DNA of 64,000 bases from R-RK-3 sp963834945 (GTDB lineage: Bacteria > Pseudomonadota > Alphaproteobacteria > Rhizobiales > Rhodomicrobiaceae): NCBI GenBank assembly GCA_963834945.1, contig CAWIDT010000005.1:1-64000 (forward strand), in the 5' to 3' direction. Shown piece by piece: positions 16,310-25,762 of the stretch (positions are counted from its first letter, which is position 1; every line of letters begins with the position of its first letter). The position numbers and the translations under genes are program-made. The notes under the pieces are model-generated. The model did no database searches. It was not told the DNA's origin and saw only the letters and a program-made list of their open reading frames with translations.

Positions 16310-16425
16310 AGCAGCCCTAATTTGGGCTTGCCCGGCGGCTTCGACCGCACATAGCCTGGAGGCAGCGAAAAACCGGCACATCTTGGAAATCGCGTCACGG
16401 CGCAGGCCGAAAACACTGGAAGCAC
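16310..16425 (-). pseudogene. Second istA scrap
   Basis: The minus strand encodes SVFGLRRDAISKMCRF and, after a one-base slip in a run of T, SLPPGYVRSKPPGKPKLGLL. This closely repeats the start of the istA gene at 15570-15390. It is therefore the remains of a second copy of the same IS21-family element. It lies immediately beside the end of the ribose-type permease gene, about 35 bases away. Confidence 0.65.
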
Positions 16426-16460
16426 CCGCTGAAGCGGCTCAAGCCGCCGACCTTCCTAGC

Positions 16461-17510
16461 CTACTTCGCTGGCAGAGCAACCCCGTGTCCAGCTTCGGCG
16501 GCGGGTTTCCGCAGCCTTTCGCGCCGGGCGCGGAACTCGGCATATTCCTGGTCGGCGAGCACGCCGAGGAGGATCACCGATCCGCTCACCGCGAAGTTCA
16601 GCGAGGACGGAATGCCCAGCAGATTGACGAGGTTCTGAAGTACCTGCAACAGGATCGTGCCCAGCACAACGCCCACGATCGAACCTTCGCCGCCACGCAG
16701 CGAAAAGCCGCCAAGAACGGCCGCGGCGATGGCATAGAGCTCATAGAAATTGCCATGCGAACTCGGCAGGATTGAGCGGGTGTACATGGCGAGGAAGATC
16801 GACGACAATGCCGTCAACACGCCGCAAATGACGTATGCGGCGATGATCACCTGGCCCGTACGAATGCCCGAAAAACGCGCCGCTTCCTCGTTCTTGCCGA
16901 CCGCGTAGAGATAACGGCCGAAAACCGTGCGGTGGAGTACGACCCACATCACCGCCGCGAGGATCAGCATGAAGAAGAAGGCGTGCGGAATGGGGATGGA
17001 GGTGTAGGCTTGGCCGGTCAGGAGGCTGACGATATCGGTGCGTCCGGTTGTGAGGTATTCGAGGTTCTCGAAGTGCACACCGTAGGGGAAGCCGGCAGTA
17101 GCATCCTGGGTGTAGAAGCGGGCGACGCCGCGATAAATCAGAAGGCCGCAGAGCGTCACAACGAAAGGCTGCATATGCTTCTTGGTGATGAGCAGGCCGT
17201 GAACGAAGCCCATCAGCAGCCCCATGGCGAGGATGAGGAGCGATGCCAAAGGCCACGGGACGCCTTGGTTGGCGATCAGGTCGACGAACACGACGCCGAG
17301 CAGCGCAATCATCGATCCAACCGAAAGTTCGATTCCGCCCGTGATGATTACGAAGCCCTGGGCAATGGCGAACATGCCAAACAGGCCGACCAGGTTAGCC
17401 GTGTTGGCGATGTTGATCGGCGACAGGAACCGTGGGTTCAACAGCGCGACGACTGTGCCGATAACGACGATGAGGATAAAAAGGCCGGCATCTTTATTGA
17501 AATTGAGCAT
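16461..17510 (-). CDS. Ribose-type ABC importer permease (RbsC-like)
   Basis: 349 residues from the ATG at 17510 (MLNFNKDAGLFILIVVIGTV). Eight to ten membrane helices are visible. The family signature GGIELSVGSMIALLGVVFVD is near residue 65, and GVLTALSSIFLAMYTRSILP, LGGFSLRGGEGSIVGVVLGT later. It is the membrane subunit of a CUT2-type sugar importer; the ATPase and binding protein are encoded just upstream. The gene is intact although IS debris begins about 35 bases past its stop, so anything once downstream in the operon may have been lost. Confidence 0.9.
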   Translation of the reverse strand: MLNFNKDAGLFILIVVIGTVVALLNPRFLSPINIANTANLVGLFGMFAIAQGFVIITGGIELSVGSMIALLGVVFVDLIANQGVPWPLASLLILAMGLLMGFVHGLLITKKHMQPFVVTLCGLLIYRGVARFYTQDATAGFPYGVHFENLEYLTTGRTDIVSLLTGQAYTSIPIPHAFFFMLILAAVMWVVLHRTVFGRYLYAVGKNEEAARFSGIRTGQVIIAAYVICGVLTALSSIFLAMYTRSILPSSHGNFYELYAIAAAVLGGFSLRGGEGSIVGVVLGTILLQVLQNLVNLLGIPSSLNFAVSGSVILLGVLADQEYAEFRARRERLRKPAAEAGHGVALPAK

Positions 17511-17612
17511 TGAGCGTCCCTGCGATTGTGCCCAACGAGGCCTCGACAAGCTTACAAAGTACATGAGCCACGGCAGATCCCCTTCCTTCAGCCGGCCGAG
17601 AGACGGTCCAAT

Positions 17613-19166
17613 TTAATTGGCATGGTTGGTTCCGCCTGTCCCTACTGCGAACCGCAAAATGTTTTCTTCGCTATATTGCTCCCTGGCGAGAATTCCCTCA
17701 ACGCGCCCCTGGTGCATGACCGCGACGCGATCGGAAACGCCGATCACCTCTTCCATGTCGGATGAGATCATCAGCACTGCGACCCCCGCGTCGGCAAGCG
17801 ATCGCATCAGGCGATATATTTCGGACTTCGCGCCGACGTCGATGCCCCGTGTCGGTTCGTCAAAGATGATGACGCGCGGGTCCATCGCCAGCCACTTGGC
17901 AAGGACAACCTTCTGTTGGTTGCCGCCGGAGAGGGAGGCGGTGCGTGCGCTGACATTGGGCGCGCGAATATCGAGTTCATCGCGGCTCCGCTCCGCCCGC
18001 TCGCGCTCCGCCTTGCGCGAGATGGTGACGCCGCGCGCATAAGCGCTGAGATTGGGAAGCGTGATGTTTTCGGTGATTGTGAGACCGAGCAACAGGCCCA
18101 TGCCCTTCCGATCCTCTGGAACCAGGAAGACGCCGGCCTTCACCGCGTCGGCGGAGCACGCAAACTGAACGGGCACACCGTCCAGCATGATTGTGCCGCC
18201 TTCGTTTGCGTCGATTCCGAACAGGGCGTGGGCAAGTTCCGTCCGCCCGGCGCCAACGAGACCGGCCAGTCCCAGAATCTCGCCGCGGTGTAAATCGATG
18301 TTGACTTCGTTGAAAGGAAAGATCCTGGTGCGGAGCTTCTGTACCGAGAGGATAACATCGCCGCGCGGTCTCATTGGGGGTATGTAGGCGACCTTGAGGT
18401 CGCGTCCGACCATCAGCTTAACCATCGCGTCATGCGAGATTGCACCGTTTTCGAGGTGCCCAACGAGGCGCCCGTCGCGGAGCACAATGACCCGGTCGCA
18501 CGCTTCCACCACCTCATTCAGCCGGTGCGAGACGAACATGACCGCGACACCGTTCGCTTTCAGCCCAGCGATGACATCGAGCAGCTTGTTTGTTTCGGCG
18601 ATGGGCAGACTTGATGTCGGCTCATCGAGAATCACGAGTCTGGAGTTGAGGCTAAGCGCCTTGGCGATCTCCACCAGCTGCCGTTGGGCGAGTGAAAGAC
18701 CGGAAACCGGTGTCGATGAAGAGAAGTTTGCTCCGAGGCGATCGAGATAGGGCTGCACTATCGCGTGCAGTTCCTCGTTGTCGACGATGTTGAGCCAACC
18801 GTATTTCCGTGGCTCGCGCCCAATCAGGACGTTTGCGGCCACGTCCAGATTATCGAAAAGATTGAGCTCCTGATGCACGAAGGCAATGCCGGCGTCCATC
18901 GAATGGGAGACAGTGAGGCCCTCGTGCGGCACGCCATCGATCGTGATGGTGCCGCGATCGGGCGCTGTTACGCCGCCCAGGATCTTCATAAGGGTCGATT
19001 TGCCGGCGCCATTCTCGCCTACAAGGCCGATGACCTCGCCCGCGCGCACGTCCATGGAATAGTTGGCGAGCGCCAAGACACCGGGATAGGATTTCGTAAT
19101 CCCGGTAATCTTGAGGAACGGCTCATGCGATGGCGAACGTGCGGGCGAGACAGGACTATGGGACAT
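17613..19166 (-). CDS. Ribose-type ABC importer ATPase with two ATP-binding domains (RbsA-like)
   Basis: 517 residues with two ABC domains, as in RbsA/MglA/XylG. Domain 1 has Walker A GENGAGKSTLMKILGG and signature LSLAQRQLVEIAKAL. Domain 2 has a degenerate Walker A region GLVGAGRTELAHALFG and signature LSGGNQQKVVLAKWLAMD, with Walker B VIIFDEPTRGIDVGAKSEI. The degenerate second P-loop is usual for this family. The gene lies between the binding protein (92 bases upstream) and permease (102 bases downstream). Confidence 0.92.
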   Translation of the reverse strand: MSHSPVSPARSPSHEPFLKITGITKSYPGVLALANYSMDVRAGEVIGLVGENGAGKSTLMKILGGVTAPDRGTITIDGVPHEGLTVSHSMDAGIAFVHQELNLFDNLDVAANVLIGREPRKYGWLNIVDNEELHAIVQPYLDRLGANFSSSTPVSGLSLAQRQLVEIAKALSLNSRLVILDEPTSSLPIAETNKLLDVIAGLKANGVAVMFVSHRLNEVVEACDRVIVLRDGRLVGHLENGAISHDAMVKLMVGRDLKVAYIPPMRPRGDVILSVQKLRTRIFPFNEVNIDLHRGEILGLAGLVGAGRTELAHALFGIDANEGGTIMLDGVPVQFACSADAVKAGVFLVPEDRKGMGLLLGLTITENITLPNLSAYARGVTISRKAERERAERSRDELDIRAPNVSARTASLSGGNQQKVVLAKWLAMDPRVIIFDEPTRGIDVGAKSEIYRLMRSLADAGVAVLMISSDMEEVIGVSDRVAVMHQGRVEGILAREQYSEENILRFAVGTGGTNHAN

Positions 19167-19258
19167 TTCAAGCGAGGGAAAAGGCGCTCGCAGCAGGTAA
19201 AAGATCCGATACCTTGGGAGGTAGACTGGTATCTGGCACCGGCTGCGAGCGAGCTCCG

Positions 19259-20209
19259 TTACGATTTCAACTTGGCCTGGAGATCGGTCTTGAACTCGTC
19301 GACGTTATCCTTGGTGATGATCTTGCCAGGGATGATCTTAAGGCCATCAGCCGGGACGCCCGATTTATCGCCCTTGAGATAGGCGGCAAACAGCTTGCTG
19401 CCCTGGTAGGCCCACTCAAACGGCTGCTGCACGACGGTGCCGGCGAAGGAGCCGTCCTTGACCGCGCCGAGCGTGATCGGATCCTCGTCGAACGCGACGA
19501 CCGTGATCTTGCCGAGCTTGCCATTGTCACGCAGTGATTCATAAATCTTTGGCGGGTTGTACGAGTAGAAGCCGACCATGCAGTTGACTTCAGGATGCGC
19601 AACCAGCGTGTCGTCGACGTTGGCACGAGCGCGAGTCTGATCATGGTCGTCGGTGCGAACGTCAACCAGCTCGATGTTGTGAGCGCCGGCGATGGCCTTG
19701 AAGCCTTCGATGCGTTCGCGAGCGTTATCGGCGCCGGTGTTGCCGACAAAGCCCATGCATTTGCCGCCCTTGGGCAGAGCCTTGACGGCGAGTTCGCCGG
19801 CATTCTTGCCAAGATCGGTGTTGGACGAGCCGATATAGAAGACGCGCTTGGAGTTTGCTGCGTCGCTGTCGAAGGTAAATAGCGGCACTTGTCCGCCGAT
19901 CCTGTTGAACGCTTCGGTCTGCGTCTTTGGGTCGAGCGGCGACACGGCGACTGCGGCTGCGCCCGCCGCAACCAGGTCATCCATCAAGCGTTGCTGAATA
20001 GCGGCGTCGGCGCGCTCGGGATATTTCCACTGAAGATCAACGTCCGGCAGCTCCTTCTGCGCCTTGTGCATGCCGGCTTCGGCAAGCTTCCAGAAATCCG
20101 ATGCCCCGTTCGGGACCCAGACGATAACCTTTTTATCGGCGGCCGCGGCTGCGCCGCACATCATCATGCCGAGGGCGGCACTGGCCGCGACAAGACCTAT
20201 GTATTTCAT
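19259..20209 (-). CDS. Ribose-type ABC importer substrate-binding protein (RbsB-like)
   Basis: 316 residues from the ATG at 20209, preceded by GGGAGAA. The signal peptide is MKYIGLVAASAALGMMMCGA with cleavage near AAAADKKV. The fold is that of periplasmic binding protein type 1: FWKLAEAGMHKAQKELPDVD, AVAVSPLDPKTQTEAFNR, FTFDSDAANSKRVFYIGSSN and VVAFDEDPITLGAVKDGSF are conserved landmarks. The ligand is probably a sugar or polyol. It diverges from a LysR regulator whose start is 243 bases away, so that protein may control the operon. Confidence 0.9.
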   Translation of the reverse strand: MKYIGLVAASAALGMMMCGAAAAADKKVIVWVPNGASDFWKLAEAGMHKAQKELPDVDLQWKYPERADAAIQQRLMDDLVAAGAAAVAVSPLDPKTQTEAFNRIGGQVPLFTFDSDAANSKRVFYIGSSNTDLGKNAGELAVKALPKGGKCMGFVGNTGADNARERIEGFKAIAGAHNIELVDVRTDDHDQTRARANVDDTLVAHPEVNCMVGFYSYNPPKIYESLRDNGKLGKITVVAFDEDPITLGAVKDGSFAGTVVQQPFEWAYQGSKLFAAYLKGDKSGVPADGLKIIPGKIITKDNVDEFKTDLQAKLKS

Positions 20210-20452
20210 GCTCGTTCTCCCTTCGCCCTGGACCGGCATCAGCACCGGTATTTCCTCACCAAATACCGCCGAAACGCTTAGGGTTTTTGCGCGGTTTAAA
20301 CGCGCTTCGACGTTGCAAGTCCCCGCTGAGGAGGGCCTCGCCAGGGGGGAAATCTCGCATTAGCTGCAGATTGAGAAATGGTTGCCTATTCGTCCAACAG
20401 ATAATAGAGATCGCTTTGATCTACTCGACTGATAAAAGGCTCAGCGAAGAAA

Positions 20453-21337
20453 ATGGAACTCCGTCATCTCCAGCATTTCATTGCCGTGGCCGAGGAGTTG
20501 AATTTCACGCGTGCCGCGGAGCGCGTGCACATCGTGCAGTCGGCGCTCTCCACTTCAATCCGCGTGCTCGAAGATGAGCTTCAGGCGCGGTTGCTTACGC
20601 GCAGCACGAGACAGGTGCAACTCACGCCGGCCGGTCGCGCTTTTTTGGAAAAAGCGCGCGACGTCCTTCGTGCTATCGATATCAGCCGTGAGACCGTGGC
20701 GGATATCCAGGGCCTGAGGAGCGGCTCACTCTCGATCGGCACCGTGCATAGTCTGCCGGCGTTCCTTGATTTGCCGTCGCTGATCGCCCGCTATCACACT
20801 AACAACCCCGGCATCGAGGTCCGGTTGCGGCAGGGAGATTCAGCGAGCCTTATGGAGCAGCTTCGGGCGGGTCGCCTGGATCTTGCCTTTCTGCCCCTGC
20901 TGGACACGCCAGACGATATCGTGACCGGGATTATCGCTTGCGAAGATCTCGTCGCCGTCACGCCGCTCGCTCATCCGCTCGCCGGGCAGCGCGGCATATC
21001 GCTGCGCGATCTGGTCGGCTATTCGTTTGTGGATTTCGATATCGGCTGGGGCACGCGGCCGCTCATAGATCGGGCCTTCGGGAATGCAGGACTGCTGAGG
21101 CGGACCGCTTTCGATGTGACCGACCTCGAGACGATTATCGATCTCGTCAGCCAGGGGCTTGGGATCGCTCTGTTGCCGGAGACAATTGCGGACCTGCGGC
21201 GCGCGAGAATCGCGGTTTGTGAGCTGTCTGAGCCGGCGATCTGCTGGGAGTTGCTCGTTGCGCATCTAGGGGTCGACGGCGCCGAGACCACTAATGTCGC
21301 GGCACAAGCGTTCTTAGATCTTCTGACCTTTCAGTAG
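20453..21337 (+). CDS. LysR-family transcriptional regulator
   Basis: 294 residues. The N-terminal winged helix-turn-helix is MELRHLQHFIAVAEELNFTR, AAERVHIVQSALSTSIRVLE, and the C-terminal periplasmic-binding-like domain begins near GSLSIGTVHSLPAFLDLP. The segment ISLRDLVGYSFVDFDIGWG lies at the usual ligand cleft. It diverges from the ribose-type importer and precedes an SDR gene on the same strand, so either or both are likely targets. No clear T-N11-A box could be singled out. Confidence 0.9.
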   Translation: MELRHLQHFIAVAEELNFTRAAERVHIVQSALSTSIRVLEDELQARLLTRSTRQVQLTPAGRAFLEKARDVLRAIDISRETVADIQGLRSGSLSIGTVHSLPAFLDLPSLIARYHTNNPGIEVRLRQGDSASLMEQLRAGRLDLAFLPLLDTPDDIVTGIIACEDLVAVTPLAHPLAGQRGISLRDLVGYSFVDFDIGWGTRPLIDRAFGNAGLLRRTAFDVTDLETIIDLVSQGLGIALLPETIADLRRARIAVCELSEPAICWELLVAHLGVDGAETTNVAAQAFLDLLTFQ

Positions 21338-21587
21338 AGCGAGCCGCTGAGCCTAAGCGTTTCCGCCTAAAGTGACCCCACATCTAGGCGCCGCCTCACA
21401 TCGGCCCTGGTATGGCCGCCGTGTCGTGCGGCCATGCGGTTTCATCGGTCGCATAGATCATACTGATCTTCAATTTCTGTTGGACTCACCAAAACGTCGG
21501 CAGCATTGTCCGGACGCGTCATGTTCGCGTGTTGGCAGCAGCCAAGAGCAGGAGGCGCGTTCAACTCGCCGACGAAGGAGGTTGCCG

Positions 21588-22319
21588 ATGGCAGGGAAGC
21601 TAGAAGGCAAGGTTGCGATCATTACGGGAGCAAGCGCTGGCATCGGGCAAGCCACTGCGCGAGCGTTGGCTCGTGAAGGTGCGCGCCTCGTGCTCACAGC
21701 TCGCCGGCGAGACCGACTCGACGCCCTGATTCAAGAGGCGCGCTCGCTTGGCGGCGACGGCGTCGCGGTCATAGGTGATGCGCGCGAGGAGGAAACCTCA
21801 TTGAAGACGGTGGAGGCTGCCAAGGCCTACGGTCGCATTGACATCCTCGTCAACAATGTCGGTGTTGGCAATTACAAGAAACTCGTCGAAACCAGCCTCG
21901 ACGACTACGTGGAAATGATGGACGCGAACGTTCGCTCGACCTTCCTGTTCACGCGCCATGTCGCTCCCGTGATGATCGAACAGGGAGAGGGGCTCATCCT
22001 GATGATCTCGTCCATGGCCGGTATCTACGGCTTTCCAGGCGAGGCCGTCTATTGCGCCACCAAGTTCGCGCAGGTCGGATTCGCGCAGGGCCTCGATAAG
22101 GAGCTGCGCCCGCACGGCATCAAGGTCGGCACAATCAATCCGGGCGGCGTTAAAACGGAGTTCGCCATCGGCAAAGGCCGCACCGAGGCAAGTGTCGCAC
22201 AGTCGGACATGCTGGAGCCGGAAGACGTCGCGGCCGCCATTCATTTTGCCTGCACGCAGCCGAAAGGTTCGCGTATCATCCAGGTTCAGATGCGCACCAT
22301 GGCCGAGGGGCTGACATAG
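21588..22319 (+). CDS. Short-chain dehydrogenase/reductase
   Basis: 243 residues from the ATG at 21588, with an excellent ribosome binding site AAGGAGG at 21575-21581. The Rossmann glycine motif is TGASAGIGQ (about residue 14), the NNVG motif is at about 88, the catalytic Ser lies in LMISSMAGIYG, and Tyr/Lys in VYCATKFAQ (about residues 152-156). It resembles classical cytosolic NAD(P)-dependent oxidoreductases such as the ketoreductase/sorbitol-dehydrogenase group. The substrate cannot be read. It follows the LysR gene by 250 bases. Confidence 0.9.
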   Translation: MAGKLEGKVAIITGASAGIGQATARALAREGARLVLTARRRDRLDALIQEARSLGGDGVAVIGDAREEETSLKTVEAAKAYGRIDILVNNVGVGNYKKLVETSLDDYVEMMDANVRSTFLFTRHVAPVMIEQGEGLILMISSMAGIYGFPGEAVYCATKFAQVGFAQGLDKELRPHGIKVGTINPGGVKTEFAIGKGRTEASVAQSDMLEPEDVAAAIHFACTQPKGSRIIQVQMRTMAEGLT

Positions 22320-22418
22320 TCGATCACTTCATAGCCAAATCGCGTCTAAAGTCTTTGAGCATAGCTTGTGCGACGACCTCCGGACGCAGTTGGTCATTCG
22401 AATGAGACAGAATTCGTA

Positions 22419-22630
22419 ATGCCTGACGTCACGGAACGGATCGGGTTCATAGGTCTTGGTTTTATGAGGCGCGAGATGGCGAGGAACGTGGTCGGGAAGG
22501 GATATCCGCTTGCTGTCATGGCCCATCGCAATCGAAAGCTGATCGACGATCTCGTCAAGCGTAGTGCGGTCGAAGCCAAGTCGCCCAAGGACCTCGCCTC
22601 TCGCTCAACCATCGTCGTCACAGTACAGAA
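22419..22630 (+). pseudogene. 3-hydroxyisobutyrate-dehydrogenase-like protein, N-terminal remnant
   Basis: From the ATG at 22419 the sequence MPDVTERIGFIGLGFMRREM is the NAD-binding start of beta-hydroxyacid dehydrogenases (GLGxMG, here GLGFMR). It continues KSPKDLASRSTIVVTV to about 22628, where similarity ends. About 70 of some 290 residues remain. The sequence then runs on without a gene until the end of the ABC-F gene at 22707, so the junction marks a deletion or rearrangement. Confidence 0.7.
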
Positions 22631-22706
22631 AGGATTACAGGAACAACCGGCGAACACCGACAGAGCCAGAAAGAGCGCGTTCCGATGCAATCGGAGCGAA
22701 AGGGCT

Positions 22707-24522
22707 TTAGTCGCCCTCGATCTCTTCGCGCAGCAGTTCCAACTCCAGCCATTCGGCCTCGGCGGCTTCCAGGTCGGCTTGCGCCTCGACCAGCGCGGCC
22801 GAAAGCTTGGCGAAGGCGGCTTGATCGCGGGCGTAAAGCTGGGGGTCGCCGAGTTTGTCCTGCAACGCGCCAATCGCGGCTTCCAGCTTGGCGATGCGGC
22901 CTGGAAGCGTCTTCAGCGCATGCTGCTGGTTGAAGCTGAGCCGCTTGCGCTCCGCCCTGGTGGGTGACGCCGCCACCGCGTCCCTCGCGGCCTTCGGCGC
23001 TTTCGGCTTATCCGTCGCGCGGCCCGCGATGTCGGCGCCGCGCTGCGCCAGCATGTCGGTATAGCCGCCCGCATATTCGACCCAGCGGCCGCCGCCCTCC
23101 GGCACGATCACGGCGTTCACAACCCGGTCGAGGAAGTCGCGGTCGTGGCTGATCAGCAGGATCGTGCCGGGATAATCGCCCAGCATTTCCTCCAGCACGT
23201 CCAGCGTTTCCAGGTCGAGATCGTTGGTCGGTTCGTCCAGCACCAGCATGTTGGAGGGCTTGGCCAGGGACCGGGCCAGCATCAGCCGCCCGCGCTCGCC
23301 GCCCGACAGCACCCGCAAGGGCGTGCGCGCCTGCTCCGGCGAGAACAGAAAGTCCTTCATGTAGCTGACGACGTGGCGCGCCTGACCGCCGATCATGACG
23401 GTGTCGCCGCGCCCGCCGGTCATCGCCTCGCTGAGCGTCCAGTTCGGATTAAGGCTTTCGCGGCCCTGGTCGAGCGTCGCCATGTCCAGATTGACGCCGA
23501 GCCGCACCGTGCCGCTATCCGGCTCGAGCGCGCCGGTGAGCATGGCGACCAGCGTCGTCTTGCCCGCGCCATTCGGCCCGACGACGCCGATCCGGTCGCC
23601 GCGCACGATGCGGGTCGAGAAGTCGGCGACGATGCCGCGGCCCGCCGTAAGACTTGCCGATGTGCTTTGCCTCGATGACGAGCTTGCTCGACAGATCCGC
23701 CTGCGCCGCGCCGATGGTCGCTCGCCCTTGCGAGCCCCGATAGTCCCGCCGCGCCTGACGCATCGCCTGCAAGTCGGCCATCCGGCGCACATTGCGCTTG
23801 CGCCGCGCTGTAACGCCATAGCGCACCCAGTGCTGCTCAGCCTCGATCTTGCGGTCGAGCTTGTGCTGCTCGCGCTCTTCCTGCTCCAATTGCTCGTCGC
23901 GCCAAGCCTCGAAACGGCCGAACCCGAATTCGGCCCGCCGCGTCCGGCCGCGATCCAGCCAGACCGTGCCGCGCGACAGATTTTCCAGGAAGCGCCGGTC
24001 ATGGCTGATGAACACCAGCGCGCCGCGCTGCGCGGCAAGATAGGCTTCCAGCCATTCGATCGCCGGCAGGTCCAGGTGATTGGTCGGCTCGTCCAGCAGC
24101 AATATGCTCGGCGCGGGCGCCAGGATTTGCGCGAGGGCGGCGCGGCGGATTTCGCCGCCGGACAGCTTCGCCGGAGTCTCGTCGCCCCTGAGGCCAAGCT
24201 GCTCCAGCAGATATTGCGCCTGATACGGATCATCGCCCGGTCCCAGGCCAGCGCGCGCATAGTCCAGTGTCGTCGCGTATTGCGACAGGTCGGGCTCTTG
24301 CGGCAGATAGCGGATGGTGGCGCTCGGCTGCAGGAACACCGTGCCGCGATCCGCCTCCATCAGCCCCGCCGCGATCTTCAGCAGCGTCGATTTGCCGGAC
24401 CCGTTGCGGCCCACAAGGCAAAGCCGCTCGCCCGCCGAGACAGACAATTCGGCGCCGCCCAGCAGCGGCGTACCGCCGAAGGTCAGCGCAATATCGGTCA
24501 GTTGCAGCAGCGGCGGAGCCAT
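22707..24522 (-). pseudogene. uup: ABC-F ATPase, Uup-like, one frameshift
   Basis: Two ABC domains joined by a linker, as in Uup/EttA-type ribosome-associated ATPases. Domain 1 (start at 24522, MAPPLLQLTDIALTFGGTPL) has Walker A GRNGSGKSTLLK and signature LSGGEIRRAALAQ. The frame changes at about 23640 inside KHIGKSYGG-RGIVADFS, in the run GGGCCGCGG where one base is extra. Domain 2 has Walker A GPNGAGKTTLVAM and signature LSGGERGRLMLARSLAKP. A C-terminal coiled coil (KLEAAIGALQDKLGD and after) ends at 22707. All motifs are preserved on both sides, so a sequence error is likely. The family resolves stalled ribosomes and DNA branch intermediates. Confidence 0.85.
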
Positions 24523-24638
24523 GGGTCATCCGGCGTGAGGAAAGAGACCGGCACCTATAGCGCCATTAGCAGCGCCTGTCTCCACCGGAGCGGGAGCACA
24601 TCGAGGCGCGCCGGCAACCTGCGGCTTTGGTCCCGGCC

Positions 24639-25043
24639 TCACTGGATGGCGTCGATCCGCACCCGTGCGAGACCCTTGATTCCAAGCTCTTTCGCCGCCC
24701 GGCGCGAGAGGTCGATGATGCGTCCTCTGCGGAACGGGCCGCGATCGTTGATCGTCACGATAACGGTCTTGCCCGATTTGAGGTGCGTCACCAGAACCCG
24801 GCTGCCAAGCGGCAAGTGCCGGTGGGCGGCTGTCAGGCTGCCCGGATTCGACCAGCCGCCGGAGGCGTTGCGGCTTCGATGCGAATAGTAGGATGCGGTG
24901 CCTTCCTGGGTGAAGGCTTTGACCTTGCCGCTCGGTGCCGCGACCGCATGTTCCGCCGCGATGCCTGGGGACGCAGCCGCCATGATCGCGCAGAACGCGG
25001 CGCTGAACGCGGCGGCCGTCATCATATTTCTCAAGACAGACAA
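24639..25043 (-). CDS. RlpA-like double-psi beta-barrel protein
   Basis: 134 residues with an N-terminal signal peptide (FSAAFCAIMAAASPGIAAEH) and no lipobox Cys. The RlpA domain is clear: GTASYYSHRSRNASGGWSNP, LTAAHRHLPLGSRVLVTHLK and VTINDRGPFRRGRIIDLSRR with the conserved Asp. RlpA proteins are exported and, in some species, cleave naked glycan strands at the septum. The SPOR domain of full RlpA is absent, as in many short alphaproteobacterial members. It stands alone between uup and a DUF4112 gene. Confidence 0.85.
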   Translation of the reverse strand: MSVLRNMMTAAAFSAAFCAIMAAASPGIAAEHAVAAPSGKVKAFTQEGTASYYSHRSRNASGGWSNPGSLTAAHRHLPLGSRVLVTHLKSGKTVIVTINDRGPFRRGRIIDLSRRAAKELGIKGLARVRIDAIQ

Positions 25044-25256
25044 GGCTCCCCCTTATCGCGATGGATTGGCACGTTTTGCCGGAATCGCCGTGGCCACCCG
25101 CCTCAGTGATAAGTCATCAATATGGGCGCTTGGCAAGCGCGCCCTGGGAAGTGTCTGGGCGAACCGGTTTCGCAACGGCCGGGAACAGGCAAGAGCGCCA
25201 CGTGTTCAACGTATTACAGAGGCATACTGGCGTGCGGCGAGGGCGCGAGATATTCA

Positions 25257-25661
25257 ATGAAAACCTATGACCGGCCGCCACTTTCCATGCGCGCCGACGA
25301 TGCGGATCTGGAATTCATCGCCGGATTGATGGACGATCGCTTCCACATTCCGGGCACCAACATTCGCTTCGGGCTCGACAGTCTGATCGGTCTCGTGCCC
25401 GGCGTCGGCGACGCGATAGGGGGAATCGTTTCCAGCTATATCATCTGGCGGGCGCAGCGTATGGGTGCCTCGAACTGGATTCTCATGCGCATGGCCGGGA
25501 ACATGCTGTTCGACACCGTCCTCGGGGTTATCCCGGTGGTCGGCGATATCTTCGACATGCAGTTCAAATCCAATCGGCGCAATCTGGAACTTCTGCGCCG
25601 CCACCGGGCGCGGGTGGCACCGCCGCCCAGCGCTACCAGAACCGCCGGGAATAGCCTCTAG
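25257..25661 (+). CDS. DUF4112 membrane protein
   Basis: 134 residues from the ATG at 25257 (MKTYDRPPLSMRADDADLEF). The DUF4112 pattern is present: FHIPGTNIRFGLDSLIGLVP, GVGDAIGGIVSSYIIWRAQR and DTVLGVIPVVGDIFDMQFKS, with the paired Gly-Asp turns. Two hydrophobic hairpins suggest membrane association. The function of the family is unknown. The stop codon TAG (25659-25661) falls in the edge of a palindromic repeat that separates it from the convergent modC. Confidence 0.85.
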   Translation: MKTYDRPPLSMRADDADLEFIAGLMDDRFHIPGTNIRFGLDSLIGLVPGVGDAIGGIVSSYIIWRAQRMGASNWILMRMAGNMLFDTVLGVIPVVGDIFDMQFKSNRRNLELLRRHRARVAPPPSATRTAGNSL

Positions 25662-25762
25662 AGCACGATCGGGAAAAGTGGACACCGGTTTTCCCGAAAA
25701 ATCGTGCGAAAACAAAGAAATTAAGAGCAGGCTCGGTTCCGTTTGAAACGATCATGCTCTAG
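25658..25762. repeat. Palindromic intergenic repeat, family A, copy 1
   Basis: About 105 bases starting CTAGAGCACGATCGGGAAAA and ending ACGATCATGCTCTAG. It contains the hairpin CGGGAAAA...CGGTTTTCCCG and the inner AAATCGTGCGAAAACAAAG. A near copy lies at 46830-46933. It sits exactly between two convergent genes, and its CTAG edges provide the stop codons of both (25659-25661 plus, 25759-25761 minus). It probably also works as a two-way terminator. Confidence 0.8.
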
